In this document: one piece after another, positions 9,365 to 18,099 of the stretch | How positions within the stretch are numbered: the first letter of the stretch is position 1 | How the letters are laid out: each line of letters opens with the position of its first letter | Assembly (NCBI RefSeq): GCF_018986435.1 | Contig: NZ_JAHMIN010000010.1 | Span: forward strand, 124,001 to 188,000 | Source of the DNA: Hahella sp. HN01 | GTDB lineage: Bacteria > Pseudomonadota > Gammaproteobacteria > Pseudomonadales > Oleiphilaceae | Direction: 5' to 3' | DNA: 64,000 nt | The notes under the pieces: generated by a model | Seen by the model: the letters and a program-made list of their open reading frames with translations, nothing else | What the model was told of the DNA's origin: nothing | Database searches by the model: none | Translations under genes and position numbers: made by a program

Positions 9365-10039
9365 TTATACGACCTGTGCGCCTCGTTTACGCAATCCCGC
9401 CATACCTATCCACATCAGACCGCCGATAAACAGACTCTGGAATAGAGCGGGCTCCGCCACGATCGTCACGCCGCCGTTATTGACGGTCGCTGCAATAGGA
9501 TTGCCGAGAGAATTTCCCAGTGAGTTGACGACCACGGAAAAATAGCTGAATCCCGACGACAGGGCGGTGAAACTGAGAGACGCGAGCAGAAAGGAATTGT
9601 CCTGATGGGCGTCCAGATCCGCAGGAATATCCAGAGACAGATCGAACAGGTTCAGTTCCCCGGGCGCGAGAAGTTCGGCTGACATGGGATTCAAACCAAG
9701 CCCCAGAACATCCAACTGGCCGTGTGGGTCCAGCGCGACGCTGTCCATCACGCCATTGCCGTCCGCGTCGGTGGCGTCGATAGCGACGGCGCCGGGATCA
9801 AAGCTTAAATTGAGGTCAAAGGTGGATAACGACGGCGCGCCGCCGGGCGCCAGACCGTTGATGGAAATATCGACAGTAAACAGCTGGCCCGGGAGTACTG
9901 TGGAGGTGGAAGGCAGAACGGTAATGACTGCGGCCTGGGCCTGCGTGCCGCAAAACACCGCTATGCCGAAAGTTAATAGAAACGACGCCAGAACGCTTTT
10001 CAACACATGTACGATAGACAACAACCGAGAGGTGGACAT
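9365..10039 (-). CDS. secreted cohesin-like domain protein with PEP-CTERM-like tail
   Basis: 224 residues. A signal peptide ends near TQAQA-AVI. The mature part is one beta-sandwich with the cohesin-like pattern seen in many PEP-CTERM proteins: a start like VLPGQLFTVDI, then SLSTFDLNLSFDP, and LLASLSFTALSSG near the end. The C-terminus is a membrane helix (LFIGGLMWIGMAGL) preceded by EP and followed by RKR, so it looks like an exosortase sorting signal, though the exact PEP triplet is missing. GGGAGAA precedes the ATG. It lies 112 bp downstream of the dockerin gene on the same strand, making it a likely partner or anchor for that protein. Confidence 0.78.
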   Translation of the reverse strand: MSTSRLLSIVHVLKSVLASFLLTFGIAVFCGTQAQAAVITVLPSTSTVLPGQLFTVDISINGLAPGGAPSLSTFDLNLSFDPGAVAIDATDADGNGVMDSVALDPHGQLDVLGLGLNPMSAELLAPGELNLFDLSLDIPADLDAHQDNSFLLASLSFTALSSGFSYFSVVVNSLGNSLGNPIAATVNNGGVTIVAEPALFQSLFIGGLMWIGMAGLRKRGAQVV

Positions 10040-10064
10040 AGAAGTTCTCCCTGTGGGGTTGAGG

Positions 10065-10095
10065 CCGGAGCGGGCGGCTTGCGCCGTCGCTCCGG
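10065..10095 (-). terminator. hairpin between dockerin and cohesin-like genes
   Basis: Stem CCGGAGCG / CGCTCCGG with an inner GGCG / CGCC pair. It lies 57 bp past the dockerin stop and before the ribosome site of the cohesin-like gene, with no T-run, so it could end or only attenuate transcription between the two genes. Confidence 0.55.
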
Positions 10096-10151
10096 TTTCC
10101 GGTTAGTGCTTGTGAGTGAATATAAACGTCAAAACGACAGGGCGACGGCGC

Positions 10152-13100
10152 TCACTGCGTCGCGCAGTACGGCCGGGTGCACAGCAGCCGCAGCTGGCGG
10201 GCGTCCAGACTGGTGATCATGCCGTCGCCATCCAGATCCCTGGGGTCATCACTGCCTGTCGCCGGCGTGTTACGAGCGGACACTACGACGTTCAGATCAT
10301 CCCGATCCACGTCGCCGTCGCCATCAACATCGCCTTTGACGGGGCCGACAAAGCCTTCAAACTCGCTGGCGGCGTAGCCCTTGGTCGTCGCCACGCTGCT
10401 CGCCACCAGATTGCCGCCGCTGGAGCCATACATCAGCAAGCCCCGCACGTAGTAAGGGCCGGCAATGCCGTTTTGGCCGATGGGAAGCCCGGCGAAATTG
10501 AATTCAATCTCCGAATCTCCCTTATTGAGCGCGCCGGTTTTGGCGTGGAAGCCGATCTCATTGCCCTTAACGTCCAGCAGCCTTGCACTCCAGGTATAGA
10601 CGTCGGACTTGGCGAGAGAGACGCCAACCTTGACGCGAAGCAAGTCAAAAAGCCCGTTGCCGTTGTTATCGACACCGGCGTCGCTGGAAGCGCCGGTCAG
10701 TACGATAGCGCCGGGGGTTGATATCGGCTCAAAGTCACTGTGGCTGTAAGGTGCGGTCGCATCGCTGATGGCGACCTGGTCGATAATCTCCAGCGTATCG
10801 GGATGACGCAGCGTTACTCTGACGAAATAGGGCCCATCTAACTCCAACTGGTTGATTTCAGGACCGGAGAAGGTCAGCGTGATGGTTTGCTCACCGTGGC
10901 TGAAGGTCTTGACCTCATCCATGTATACCGCCAAAGGACCGGATGCGTTGCGCAACGCGGCGGACGTCATGAAGGTTCCGGCAGCTCTCAGGTCTGCGCT
11001 GAACTGGATTTTCAGTTGCTCGAACAGTCCGTTGCCATTGGTGTCCACGCCCTGATCGGAAAAGGCGCCGGTGACGTCCAGCAGTCCTTCGAACTCGCCA
11101 TGGTGATACGCCTGAGTCATCGCGCCAATATCCGCCTGACGTTCTCCATCGGCATTGAACAGGCCCACCACCAACTCATATGGGCCGTCCTCGCCGGAGC
11201 GGAAAATGGTGGAGCCGGGGAAGCGCAGGGTCAGGCTGTGAGGGCCATTGGCGAGAGGGAAGCGTTCCGTCGCGTTGGCGACCGTTTTGCCCGCCTTCAT
11301 CAAAACGCCCTGCAGCATGTACTCGCCTTCCTTGGAGACTTTCGCCTGCACCACGGCTTCCAGATAGTCATAGCGGGAGTCGCCGTCAGTATCCACGGCG
11401 GCCTCAGCGATATCCGTCAGGTGCGAGCCTTTCTCGCCAAACTGGCCGTGAGCATACGCGGGCGTCGTCAGTACGGCCTGCACTGGCGTTGAGCCCTCGG
11501 CGAATGCGATTATCTTGACTTCATAAGGGCCGTCTTTGCCGGAGCGCAGGATCTGCTCGCCGGAAAACTTCAGCTTGGCGGAGTACTGCCCCGGGTCGTC
11601 GCCGACGGTGTCCTGGGTGAATTTCATCGACTCAAACTCAGGAATATTGGCGACCACTTCGCCGTTCTTACGCAAGGTCGCCATCACCAGATAGACGCCT
11701 GCGCGATTGACGTCCACGCGCACATTGGCGATTAAGGCTTCATACGCCCCGTCGCTGTTGGAGTCCGGCGTCACGTAGTCGACGTCGCCGGGAATACTGA
11801 GGTCAGGCTCTATCATCATCACTCCCTGATCGTTGTTGGCTGAGGCGAGCAAGGCCAGTGGCGCCGGCGCTTTGTATTTGTAATCCCCCCATGAATCGTA
11901 AGAGTGGGCGCCGGGAACCGGATACACCTTGGCGCCTTCGAAGGTTTCCAGATAGCCGCCATCCGCGTCGTAGTCGACCGCGCCGTTATGGTTCCAGAGG
12001 ATGAACTCATCCACGGCGGAATAAATGCCGTTAAAGGTGGCGTCGTAATAATCGGGAAAGAAAAAACCGCGACTGCGCAGGCTGTGACTGGAGAACTCAT
12101 ACTTGTCATAAGGCCCGCCGGCGAAGGGGCGGGCGCTGCCGGTAAAGGCGGGGTCAAGCGATGGCGCGCCGGTGGTGACGAAGCCATTGCCGCGCCCGTC
12201 AGTGCGCACCGCGCTGAGTCCGCCAATTCCTAATGTGGCCGCCATGTTTTCAAACACATCGCTGAATACATAGCAGTCGGAGTAGTCACAGGTGATCGGG
12301 TCGGCGCTGAGTTGACTCCAATTGCATTTGACGGCGGCGCCGAAGCTGTAACCGTAACGCCAGTTCAAGCCGCCATAGGCATAGCCGCCGCTGAGCAGAT
12401 GCTCCAGCACGTCGCCTTCATCAATCAAACCACTGGCCCAGTCAGTGGCGTGCTCGTACCAGGAAATGCGGGGCGCGCCAGCCGTGATCGGCGTGGTTTT
12501 GGTGACGTAGAGTTTGCGGGTGATGGTGGGCAGAGCGTCGCCATCCACTTTGTATTCAAACTCGACGTCATAGCCGCCGATGACGTCCGGCATGGTGAGC
12601 GTCATGTCGCCCTCCGGCCCAGACCAGACTTCCGTGCCGTGCAACGACGTGCCGACAATTGTCCAGGAGGCTTCGACTTCCGCATCCGAGGGCAGGCTGC
12701 CTGTGGGACAGGCGTCCAGACGGGTGCGTATCTTGACCTCGCCAGAGCCGAACCATCCGGATTCCGCTGGCCCGGAGAAAGGATAGTCGTCTTTCGGCCC
12801 GATCACTTCCGTCAGGTTGCAGCTGGCGTCGCTGGTTTGCTGGTAGATCACGTCAATCAAGTCATTAGAGGCGAGGTCATTGACGCGTACGGGGTTGGAG
12901 ATAGTGGGCTCCAGCGTTAGCGCGACTTTCGGCTCCACCGGGAGAATCAGCGCCACCCAATCGACGGCGGTGCACCAGCGGCCGGTGCTGAGCGTGTCGA
13001 TGTTGACCTGGACGCGGTTGGCGCGAGGAGCGGGAGGCGTTCCGGGCGCAGGCGGCGCAGGAAACTTAATGTTTTCGATGCCTACTGTGAAGGTGTTCAG

Positions 13101-13589
13101 CTTCCAGACATTGTTGTCGCCGGTCAACAGGCCCAGACTGGTTCCGTTGAAGACAACTTCATCGCGTTCCGGCGGCGGTGAGCCGTTATAGTCCACATCG
13201 AAGGCGGGCAGAATGATGTCCACGGTGGCGGGAATGATTCCCTGGGCGATGAGGGGAGTGGGATCGATCAAGTAGCCGTCCCCGTCCACCGGCCCGACGG
13301 AAACGTCAATCATGACGTCGATCATGAGCGGGTGTTCAGGGCTGGTATTGAACGTGCATCCCGTATCCAGACCGGGGCCATCGTCCGCGACGAAACTGTC
13401 AGTGTCCGGAGGATCGAACGGTGAGCTGCGGGTCAATAGCATCGAGGGAGCGACAAGCCCGTTCGGCGTGGGCCAGACGTCGCCATCTTCTTGTGCGAAG
13501 GATGTCTGAATTAACAGACAGCCAATCAGAAATACAAAGACATGAGCTGCAATATACAGGAAGGAGATCGTGCGCTTTTTGTCCACCAT
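10152..13589 (-). CDS. large secreted protein: transglutaminase-like core, four Ca-loop repeats, C-terminal type I dockerin
   Basis: 1145 residues with an N-terminal signal peptide cut near SFA-QED. The first 400 residues are beta-rich and unassigned. A transglutaminase-like core follows: Cys439 in a DCYVFSDVFENMAATLGI segment, His502 (SSHSL) and Asp516 (YYDATFNG) have the order and spacing of that catalytic triad. From about residue 600 there are four repeats of about 110 residues, each opening with a D-x-(N/D)-G-(D/N) loop and containing an xGPY motif. The last 60 residues form a type I dockerin with two EF-like loops (DVDGDGDVDRDDL and DLDGDGMITSLDA). AAGGAG precedes the ATG. The downstream neighbour is cohesin-like, suggesting a cohesin-dockerin surface complex. 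Activity is inferred only. Confidence 0.85.
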   Translation of the reverse strand: MVDKKRTISFLYIAAHVFVFLIGCLLIQTSFAQEDGDVWPTPNGLVAPSMLLTRSSPFDPPDTDSFVADDGPGLDTGCTFNTSPEHPLMIDVMIDVSVGPVDGDGYLIDPTPLIAQGIIPATVDIILPAFDVDYNGSPPPERDEVVFNGTSLGLLTGDNNVWKLNTFTVGIENIKFPAPPAPGTPPAPRANRVQVNIDTLSTGRWCTAVDWVALILPVEPKVALTLEPTISNPVRVNDLASNDLIDVIYQQTSDASCNLTEVIGPKDDYPFSGPAESGWFGSGEVKIRTRLDACPTGSLPSDAEVEASWTIVGTSLHGTEVWSGPEGDMTLTMPDVIGGYDVEFEYKVDGDALPTITRKLYVTKTTPITAGAPRISWYEHATDWASGLIDEGDVLEHLLSGGYAYGGLNWRYGYSFGAAVKCNWSQLSADPITCDYSDCYVFSDVFENMAATLGIGGLSAVRTDGRGNGFVTTGAPSLDPAFTGSARPFAGGPYDKYEFSSHSLRSRGFFFPDYYDATFNGIYSAVDEFILWNHNGAVDYDADGGYLETFEGAKVYPVPGAHSYDSWGDYKYKAPAPLALLASANNDQGVMMIEPDLSIPGDVDYVTPDSNSDGAYEALIANVRVDVNRAGVYLVMATLRKNGEVVANIPEFESMKFTQDTVGDDPGQYSAKLKFSGEQILRSGKDGPYEVKIIAFAEGSTPVQAVLTTPAYAHGQFGEKGSHLTDIAEAAVDTDGDSRYDYLEAVVQAKVSKEGEYMLQGVLMKAGKTVANATERFPLANGPHSLTLRFPGSTIFRSGEDGPYELVVGLFNADGERQADIGAMTQAYHHGEFEGLLDVTGAFSDQGVDTNGNGLFEQLKIQFSADLRAAGTFMTSAALRNASGPLAVYMDEVKTFSHGEQTITLTFSGPEINQLELDGPYFVRVTLRHPDTLEIIDQVAISDATAPYSHSDFEPISTPGAIVLTGASSDAGVDNNGNGLFDLLRVKVGVSLAKSDVYTWSARLLDVKGNEIGFHAKTGALNKGDSEIEFNFAGLPIGQNGIAGPYYVRGLLMYGSSGGNLVASSVATTKGYAASEFEGFVGPVKGDVDGDGDVDRDDLNVVVSARNTPATGSDDPRDLDGDGMITSLDARQLRLLCTRPYCATQ

Positions 13590-13977
13590 ATATCCCTTCT
13601 CCTTGGTAGATCTTATCGGAGCAGCGCCTGGAAACAGCGAGTGGCGCCCTGACTTTTATAATCACGTACTTCCACTGCTAATGTGATGAACTGTGACAAC
13701 CAGCAAGTCTTAAGCCAGTCAGGGCTATGGGCTTTATAAATCGAGTAATTGTCAGCTTTTCGGCGAGGTTGATCAGGGCTGGTTGTAAAGTAACCTGACG
13801 GGACTGTCTGGAAAATCGGAGGCTGGGAAAGATCCCATCAAAGAAAGAATGGCCTGCATATCCCTGCAAGCCTATCTTTGGCCGGCGTGAAGGCGACTGC
13901 TAATTTTTTCGACGCGTCCAAGTCAGGTCGCGGCGAGCGTTTAGAAGAACAGGCGGAGGTTAAGTGGGAAGCGCAGT
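13590..13977. other. 388-base intergenic stretch
   Basis: Lies between the start of the dockerin gene and the end of the next minus-strand gene. A 63-codon minus-strand frame (13678-13869) has no ribosome site or recognisable product. One hairpin (13851-13872) is noted separately. The stretch presumably holds the promoter of the dockerin gene; a TATAAA-like element is visible on the minus strand near 13650 but has no convincing -35. Confidence 0.5.
13851..13872 (-). terminator. possible terminator of the 162-aa gene upstream
   Basis: Eight-pair stem (one G-U) GGCTTGCA / TGCAGGCC with a 6-nt loop on the minus strand, followed by the pyrimidine-rich ATTCTTTCTTT. It is about 105 bp past the stop at 13978. 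Confidence 0.4.
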
Positions 13978-14457
13978 TTAACTACTGCGCTCAGGCCAGA
14001 CGGGCTCATGGTCCTCGTCAAACACATAGCCGAAGTTAATGTTGGTAAGACGGCCTAAAGTGAATTGAAATTCTGTCCAGATATCGTGATAGGTATGACT
14101 TTCGAACGACAGAAATTCATCGACTTCAGACTTTCCTGCATGATGATTTTGGATCACTGTGAGGACCTCTCCCTGGGGTTCTCCGATCAGTGTTTGTCCA
14201 AACAAAACCGCCTTGGGGTTGTGACACTCAATCCACGACAGGCGGAGATCGCTGTCATGGTCAAACCTCAGCGCCAGCTGTTTTTCGTGATAATGCAGGA
14301 AGACGTCGTTGTAGTCGTTGACATGCTCTTTATCCGGCGCACCCAGCAATTTTTCCACGTCTTCTCTGCCAAGGCCGAATATCAAATCGCCGATGCCAAC
14401 GCCGGGTTGGATATGGAACTGCTTGTCGCTGTGCTCTGCTGTCATGAATAAGTCCAT
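13978..14457 (-). CDS. hypothetical protein, about 160 aa
   Basis: Start is uncertain: in-frame ATGs lie at 14457 and 14445 and a TTG at 14466, none with a good Shine-Dalgarno. The protein is soluble and acidic, with an opening GVGIGDLIFGLGREDVEKLLG pattern that resembles a small lid-like helix-turn as in SmpA/BamE-type or immunity-type domains, but I do not assign a family. It sits 47 bp downstream of the 2OG oxygenase gene on the same strand and may be the last gene of that operon. Confidence 0.6.
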   Translation of the reverse strand: MDLFMTAEHSDKQFHIQPGVGIGDLIFGLGREDVEKLLGAPDKEHVNDYNDVFLHYHEKQLALRFDHDSDLRLSWIECHNPKAVLFGQTLIGEPQGEVLTVIQNHHAGKSEVDEFLSFESHTYHDIWTEFQFTLGRLTNINFGYVFDEDHEPVWPERSS

Positions 14458-14504
14458 CAATGTCAATTGCGGCCGTTTGTCAGACCTGGATCTTGCTGAG
14501 AAAT

Positions 14505-15257
14505 TTAACCCTTGGCGTCATGAAAAATCACTCCCAGCGTATAGCGCCTGCCTGAGCGCACCCGGCTGACGCCATGGCGCATGGTGACGCGATACACGCC
14601 TCGGACGCCTCGTACAGGGCGATGATGCACTGCGAAGATTACCCCATCGCCCTGCCGTAGTGGAACCACTTCCGCGCGGGACTGCATGCGCGGCCGCTGT
14701 TCTGTCAGCACAAATTCACCGCCGCTAAAGTCGCGCTCTGGCGCGGACAGCAACACCGCCAGTTGTAGGGGGAAGACATGTTCGCCATATAAATCCTGGT
14801 GCAGGCAATTGTAGTCGCCTTCCTGATATTGAAGGATCAATGGCGTCGGGCGCGTCTGTCCATCGTTGTGGCAGCGTGTGATAAAGTCCTGATGCGCTTC
14901 GGGGTAGCTGATGTCCAGATTCATGGCGGCGTTCCATTGGTTCGCCACGGGCGCAAGATAGGGGTAAGCCTGCGCCCGCAACTCTGAGACCAGATGGGGC
15001 AGGGGATAACGGAAGTATTGGTATTCGCCCAGCCCGAAGCCATGACGCGCCATGATCACTTTGCTGCGATAGAGTTCCGCTTCGTCATACAGGGAGATCA
15101 ATGCCGCGCACTCCTGCTCGCTCAGCAATCCACCCAGTATGGTGGCGCCGCGGGTCGTTAACTCATGACCCGCTTGTTCCCAATCGTAGCCGCTCAAACG
15201 CGTGGACAGGCTCGTAGCGGGTGTTTGCATTACAGCGGCGCCAGTAAAACCGTTCAT
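14505..15257 (-). CDS. 2OG-Fe(II) oxygenase (prolyl-4-hydroxylase-like), Ada-linked
   Basis: 250 residues from the ATG at 15257; the longer open frame to 15485 runs through the ada gene and its first 76 residues are out-of-frame ada sequence, so it is rejected. The double-stranded beta-helix iron ligands are visible as HQD (in YNCLHQDLYGE) and a distal His after RPVRGVRGVYR, with an Arg near the end for 2-oxoglutarate. The gene starts 2 bp after the ada stop, so the two are one operon. This arrangement, seen in other proteobacteria, suggests a role in alkylation response. Whether it demethylates nucleic acid like AlkB or hydroxylates protein is unknown. Confidence 0.85.
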   Translation of the reverse strand: MNGFTGAAVMQTPATSLSTRLSGYDWEQAGHELTTRGATILGGLLSEQECAALISLYDEAELYRSKVIMARHGFGLGEYQYFRYPLPHLVSELRAQAYPYLAPVANQWNAAMNLDISYPEAHQDFITRCHNDGQTRPTPLILQYQEGDYNCLHQDLYGEHVFPLQLAVLLSAPERDFSGGEFVLTEQRPRMQSRAEVVPLRQGDGVIFAVHHRPVRGVRGVYRVTMRHGVSRVRSGRRYTLGVIFHDAKG

Positions 15258-15259
15258 TC

Positions 15260-16321
15260 CTACGTCTCCCGCTCCAGCAGCGCCTGCTTGCGCTCGACGC
15301 CCCAGCGATAGCCCGAGAGCGCGCCGTCGCTGCGCACTACGCGATGGCAGGGAATGGCCACGGCCAGCAGGTTGGCGGCGCAAGCCTGCGCCACCGCGCG
15401 CACGGATTTGGGGGAGCCGATGCGCTGGGCGATATCGGCGTAACTCGCCGTCGCGCCTGAGGGAATCTCTTGTAAAGCGCGCCACACGCGCTGTTGAAAG
15501 GCGGTGCCGCGCACGTCAAGGGGAAGGTCGAGCCCGATCTGAGGCGCTTCCACAAATCCCACGACCTTGGCGATCAGGCGTTCGAAGTCAGCGTCGTCGC
15601 CAATCAGTTGCGCTTTGGGAAAGCGATCCTGCAATTCATGCACAAGGGCTTCAGGTTCGTCCCCCAGTGAAATAGCGCAGACGCCCCGAGCGCTTTGCGC
15701 GACCAGGATGGCGCCCAGGGCGCACTCGCCCACCGCGAAACGGATTTCCGCGTTGGTTCCGCCCCGACGATAGTCGCTTGGCGTCATGCCGAGAAAGTGA
15801 TCCGATTCCCCATAAAAATGCCCATTGGAACTGTACCCGGCGTCATAGATGGCATCCGTCACCGTCTCAGCATTCTGCAGGGCGCTGTTGAGGCGTTGCT
15901 GACGTTGTGCGGCGGCGTAGCCGCGCGGAGTGAGGCCGGTGATCTGTTTGAACAGGCGATGGAAGTGAAACTTGCTCATGCCTACGCTTTGAGCCAATTC
16001 ATCCAGACTGGGGAAGGTTTCTGAGTCAGCGATCAATCGGCAGGCCGCAGCGATTTTCTCCGCCTGCTGCGCGGCCAGAGGCGGAGCGTCAGGGCGACAG
16101 CGCCGACAAGGGCGATATCCCGCCTGCTCCGCTTCTTCGCGGCTATCGTAAAAGCATACGTTCTCTGGGCGCGGCGTCCTGGCGGCGCAGGATGGACGAC
16201 AATAAACGCCGGTGGTCTTCACTGAGTAATAGAAACTTCCGTCCGCCTGGGCGTCGCGCTCCAGCAGCGCGCGCCAGCGGGGATCATTTTCTGTGGCGAT
16301 GGCTTTGGTTGATGCGTTCAT
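15260..16321 (-). CDS. ada: Ada: bifunctional methylphosphotriester/O6-methylguanine methyltransferase and activator
   Basis: 353 residues, matching the full-length E. coli type. The N-terminal zinc site has Cys41, Cys45, Cys72 and Cys75 (GVYCRPSC and CRRC); Cys41 would accept the methyl group from phosphotriesters. An AraC-type helix-turn-helix follows (about 85-180). The C-terminal methyltransferase domain has the PCHRV active site with Cys325. Methylation of Cys41 converts family members into activators of alkylation-response genes, so this protein probably controls its own operon with the oxygenase gene that starts 2 bp downstream. Confidence 0.96.
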   Translation of the reverse strand: MNASTKAIATENDPRWRALLERDAQADGSFYYSVKTTGVYCRPSCAARTPRPENVCFYDSREEAEQAGYRPCRRCRPDAPPLAAQQAEKIAAACRLIADSETFPSLDELAQSVGMSKFHFHRLFKQITGLTPRGYAAAQRQQRLNSALQNAETVTDAIYDAGYSSNGHFYGESDHFLGMTPSDYRRGGTNAEIRFAVGECALGAILVAQSARGVCAISLGDEPEALVHELQDRFPKAQLIGDDADFERLIAKVVGFVEAPQIGLDLPLDVRGTAFQQRVWRALQEIPSGATASYADIAQRIGSPKSVRAVAQACAANLLAVAIPCHRVVRSDGALSGYRWGVERKQALLERET

Positions 16322-16489
16322 GGTGGCGCTCCTTGGTTAAGGTCTACCTGATGGCGGAGAATTTAGCAATGGACGACTTTGCTCGCACTCTGAGGATTGC
16401 TTTCAAATTCGAGTCGTCAATCCGTCCATCTGTTCACCCTTCCGCCTGTCCCTCCATCTACCAAGGAGCCGTCGAGGGTAGTTAGGTGT

Positions 16490-17086
16490 TCAGTCGAGAC
16501 GGAGTTTTTTGCGGATGCGGCTGAGCGCCACAGGGGTGATGCCGATATAGGAGGCGATGTATTGCAGGGGAATTTTGTCGCTCAGTTGAGGATTTTGTTC
16601 CAGGAAGTTGAGATAACGTTGCTCCGCCGTCAGTTGCACAAAGCCATAGATACGTTCTTCTTTACCAATGAACAGGGCTTCCAGCATTTTGGTGTAGGTG
16701 GCGAGCAGCCCGGGATGACGTTGCAGGCTCTGGCTGAAATGACTCCAGTCGAACTCCAGACAAAGTACGTCGTCCAGCGCTTCTATGCTGAATAACGCTG
16801 GGGCATTGAGCACCATGGCGCGGGTGGAGCCGGCGATATTGGGCGAGCAGGCGAAGGACTGAGTAAACTCTTTGCCTTCAGGGGAGACGCAGACATAGCG
16901 GGCGAAACCTTTGGCGAAGTAGTAAAGCTTGGGGGCGGGTCGACCTTGCTGAATCAGCAGGTCGCCCTTGCGGTAGCAATGCACTTCGCCCTGCAGATCC
17001 AAATCCGTCAGGTCGACGGCGTCAATCAGGTGGAATGATTGCTTGAGAAAATTCAGGAAACTCCGTTCGATTTCCCGCTGATTCAT
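16490..17086 (-). CDS. Crp/Fnr-family transcriptional regulator
   Basis: 198 residues. An N-terminal cyclic-nucleotide-binding-like beta roll (about 20-120; includes YRKGDLLIQQGRPAPKLYYF) is followed by a long helix and a C-terminal helix-turn-helix (IASYIGITPVALSRIRKKL). The FNR iron-sulfur cysteines are absent and key cAMP-contact residues are not conserved, so its ligand is unknown. AGGGGA lies just before the ATG. The gene is 20 bp downstream of the DMT exporter gene on the same strand and probably shares a transcript with it. Confidence 0.88.
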   Translation of the reverse strand: MNQREIERSFLNFLKQSFHLIDAVDLTDLDLQGEVHCYRKGDLLIQQGRPAPKLYYFAKGFARYVCVSPEGKEFTQSFACSPNIAGSTRAMVLNAPALFSIEALDDVLCLEFDWSHFSQSLQRHPGLLATYTKMLEALFIGKEERIYGFVQLTAEQRYLNFLEQNPQLSDKIPLQYIASYIGITPVALSRIRKKLRLD

Positions 17087-17106
17087 CGTGTCCCCTCATC
17101 TCTACA

Positions 17107-18024
17107 TCAATTTGCCGGTGCGTCGCTAACATGGGGCTTACGCGCCGCTGGCGACCAGGCGCCGGAGATCAGCAGCAGGGCGAGCAGCGTCAGAGCCACG
17201 CCGGGCAGACTGTACCACAGCCCTGGGCCTTGCATGAAACCCTGTCCGATGGCGACGAATGTAGGGATGAGATAACTGAACGCCAGCAGGCGGTTAGGGC
17301 CGACTTTCTGCACCAGATGCTGCTGCAGATAAAAAGTGGCGATCGTGGCGAACAGGGTCAAATATAACAGCACCCGCCAGAAATCGAACTCACCCCAGGC
17401 GACCTGTTCAATATCGCCTGCGACAATCGTAATTGGCGCCATCAGGACCGCGCCCATCAGCATGATGTAAAACGCCCCTTGAATGGGGGGCGTATTGGAG
17501 CCCCACTTTTTGACTAGCGTGACATGCAGCGCGAGACTGGCGCAGGCGAGCAGGAATAGCGCGTCGCCGTCGTTCCAGGCGAGCGTTTCCGCGCTGCTTC
17601 CATGAGTGGCGAGCAAAACCCAGAGCGCGCCGCCGGCGCCAAGGACGAATCCGCATAACATAACGCCGTTGACGCCGGCTCCCAGAAAAATGCGGCTGAT
17701 CGCCACGCTCATCAACGGAACCAGGGTATAGATCACGGAGGTATTCAGCGCAGTCGTGGTTTTCAGCGCTTCAAACAACCCGATAAAGAACAGCACCAGG
17801 AACAGGCTGATCAAACCATAGCGCATGAGCAGGCCAAGGTCGCTGAACAGGGCGTAACGGGACAGCGCCAGCGGCGCCAGCAGTAAGGTCGCAAGAATAA
17901 AACGCAGCTCCGTACCGGCGATGGGGCTGGCGTATTGAGGCAGGTCGGCTGATACCACAAAGGAGGACGCCATTAACGCCACCCATAGCAACAGCGTCAG
18001 CGTATCTTTCGTGAGCGCGTGCAT
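17107..18024 (-). CDS. EamA/DMT-superfamily transporter
   Basis: 305 residues with about ten membrane helices in two EamA halves; it begins with a short soluble N-terminus and a helix LLLWVALMASSFVVSADLPQ. The C-terminal tail is basic and cytoplasmic. An export role for a metabolite or drug fits the family, but no substrate can be given. The Crp/Fnr-type gene 20 bp downstream may regulate it. It is distinct in sequence from the similar exporter at 598-1488. Confidence 0.9.
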   Translation of the reverse strand: MHALTKDTLTLLLWVALMASSFVVSADLPQYASPIAGTELRFILATLLLAPLALSRYALFSDLGLLMRYGLISLFLVLFFIGLFEALKTTTALNTSVIYTLVPLMSVAISRIFLGAGVNGVMLCGFVLGAGGALWVLLATHGSSAETLAWNDGDALFLLACASLALHVTLVKKWGSNTPPIQGAFYIMLMGAVLMAPITIVAGDIEQVAWGEFDFWRVLLYLTLFATIATFYLQQHLVQKVGPNRLLAFSYLIPTFVAIGQGFMQGPGLWYSLPGVALTLLALLLISGAWSPAARKPHVSDAPAN

Positions 18025-18099
18025 AAGTCGAATCCACTTTAAGGAATAAAATCAGGGTAAAAACGAAAGGTTCGCGCTCCGCGCGAGGAGAGTCCGCGT

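Noticed and set aside
10116..10721. Long plus-strand frames opposite the dockerin gene (also 10887-11492 and 12312-12920)
   Set aside because: Antisense shadows of a gene with clear signal peptide and domains; no ribosome site or known product.
13678..13869. 63-codon minus-strand frame in the intergenic region
   Set aside because: No Shine-Dalgarno, no recognisable product, contains a likely terminator hairpin.
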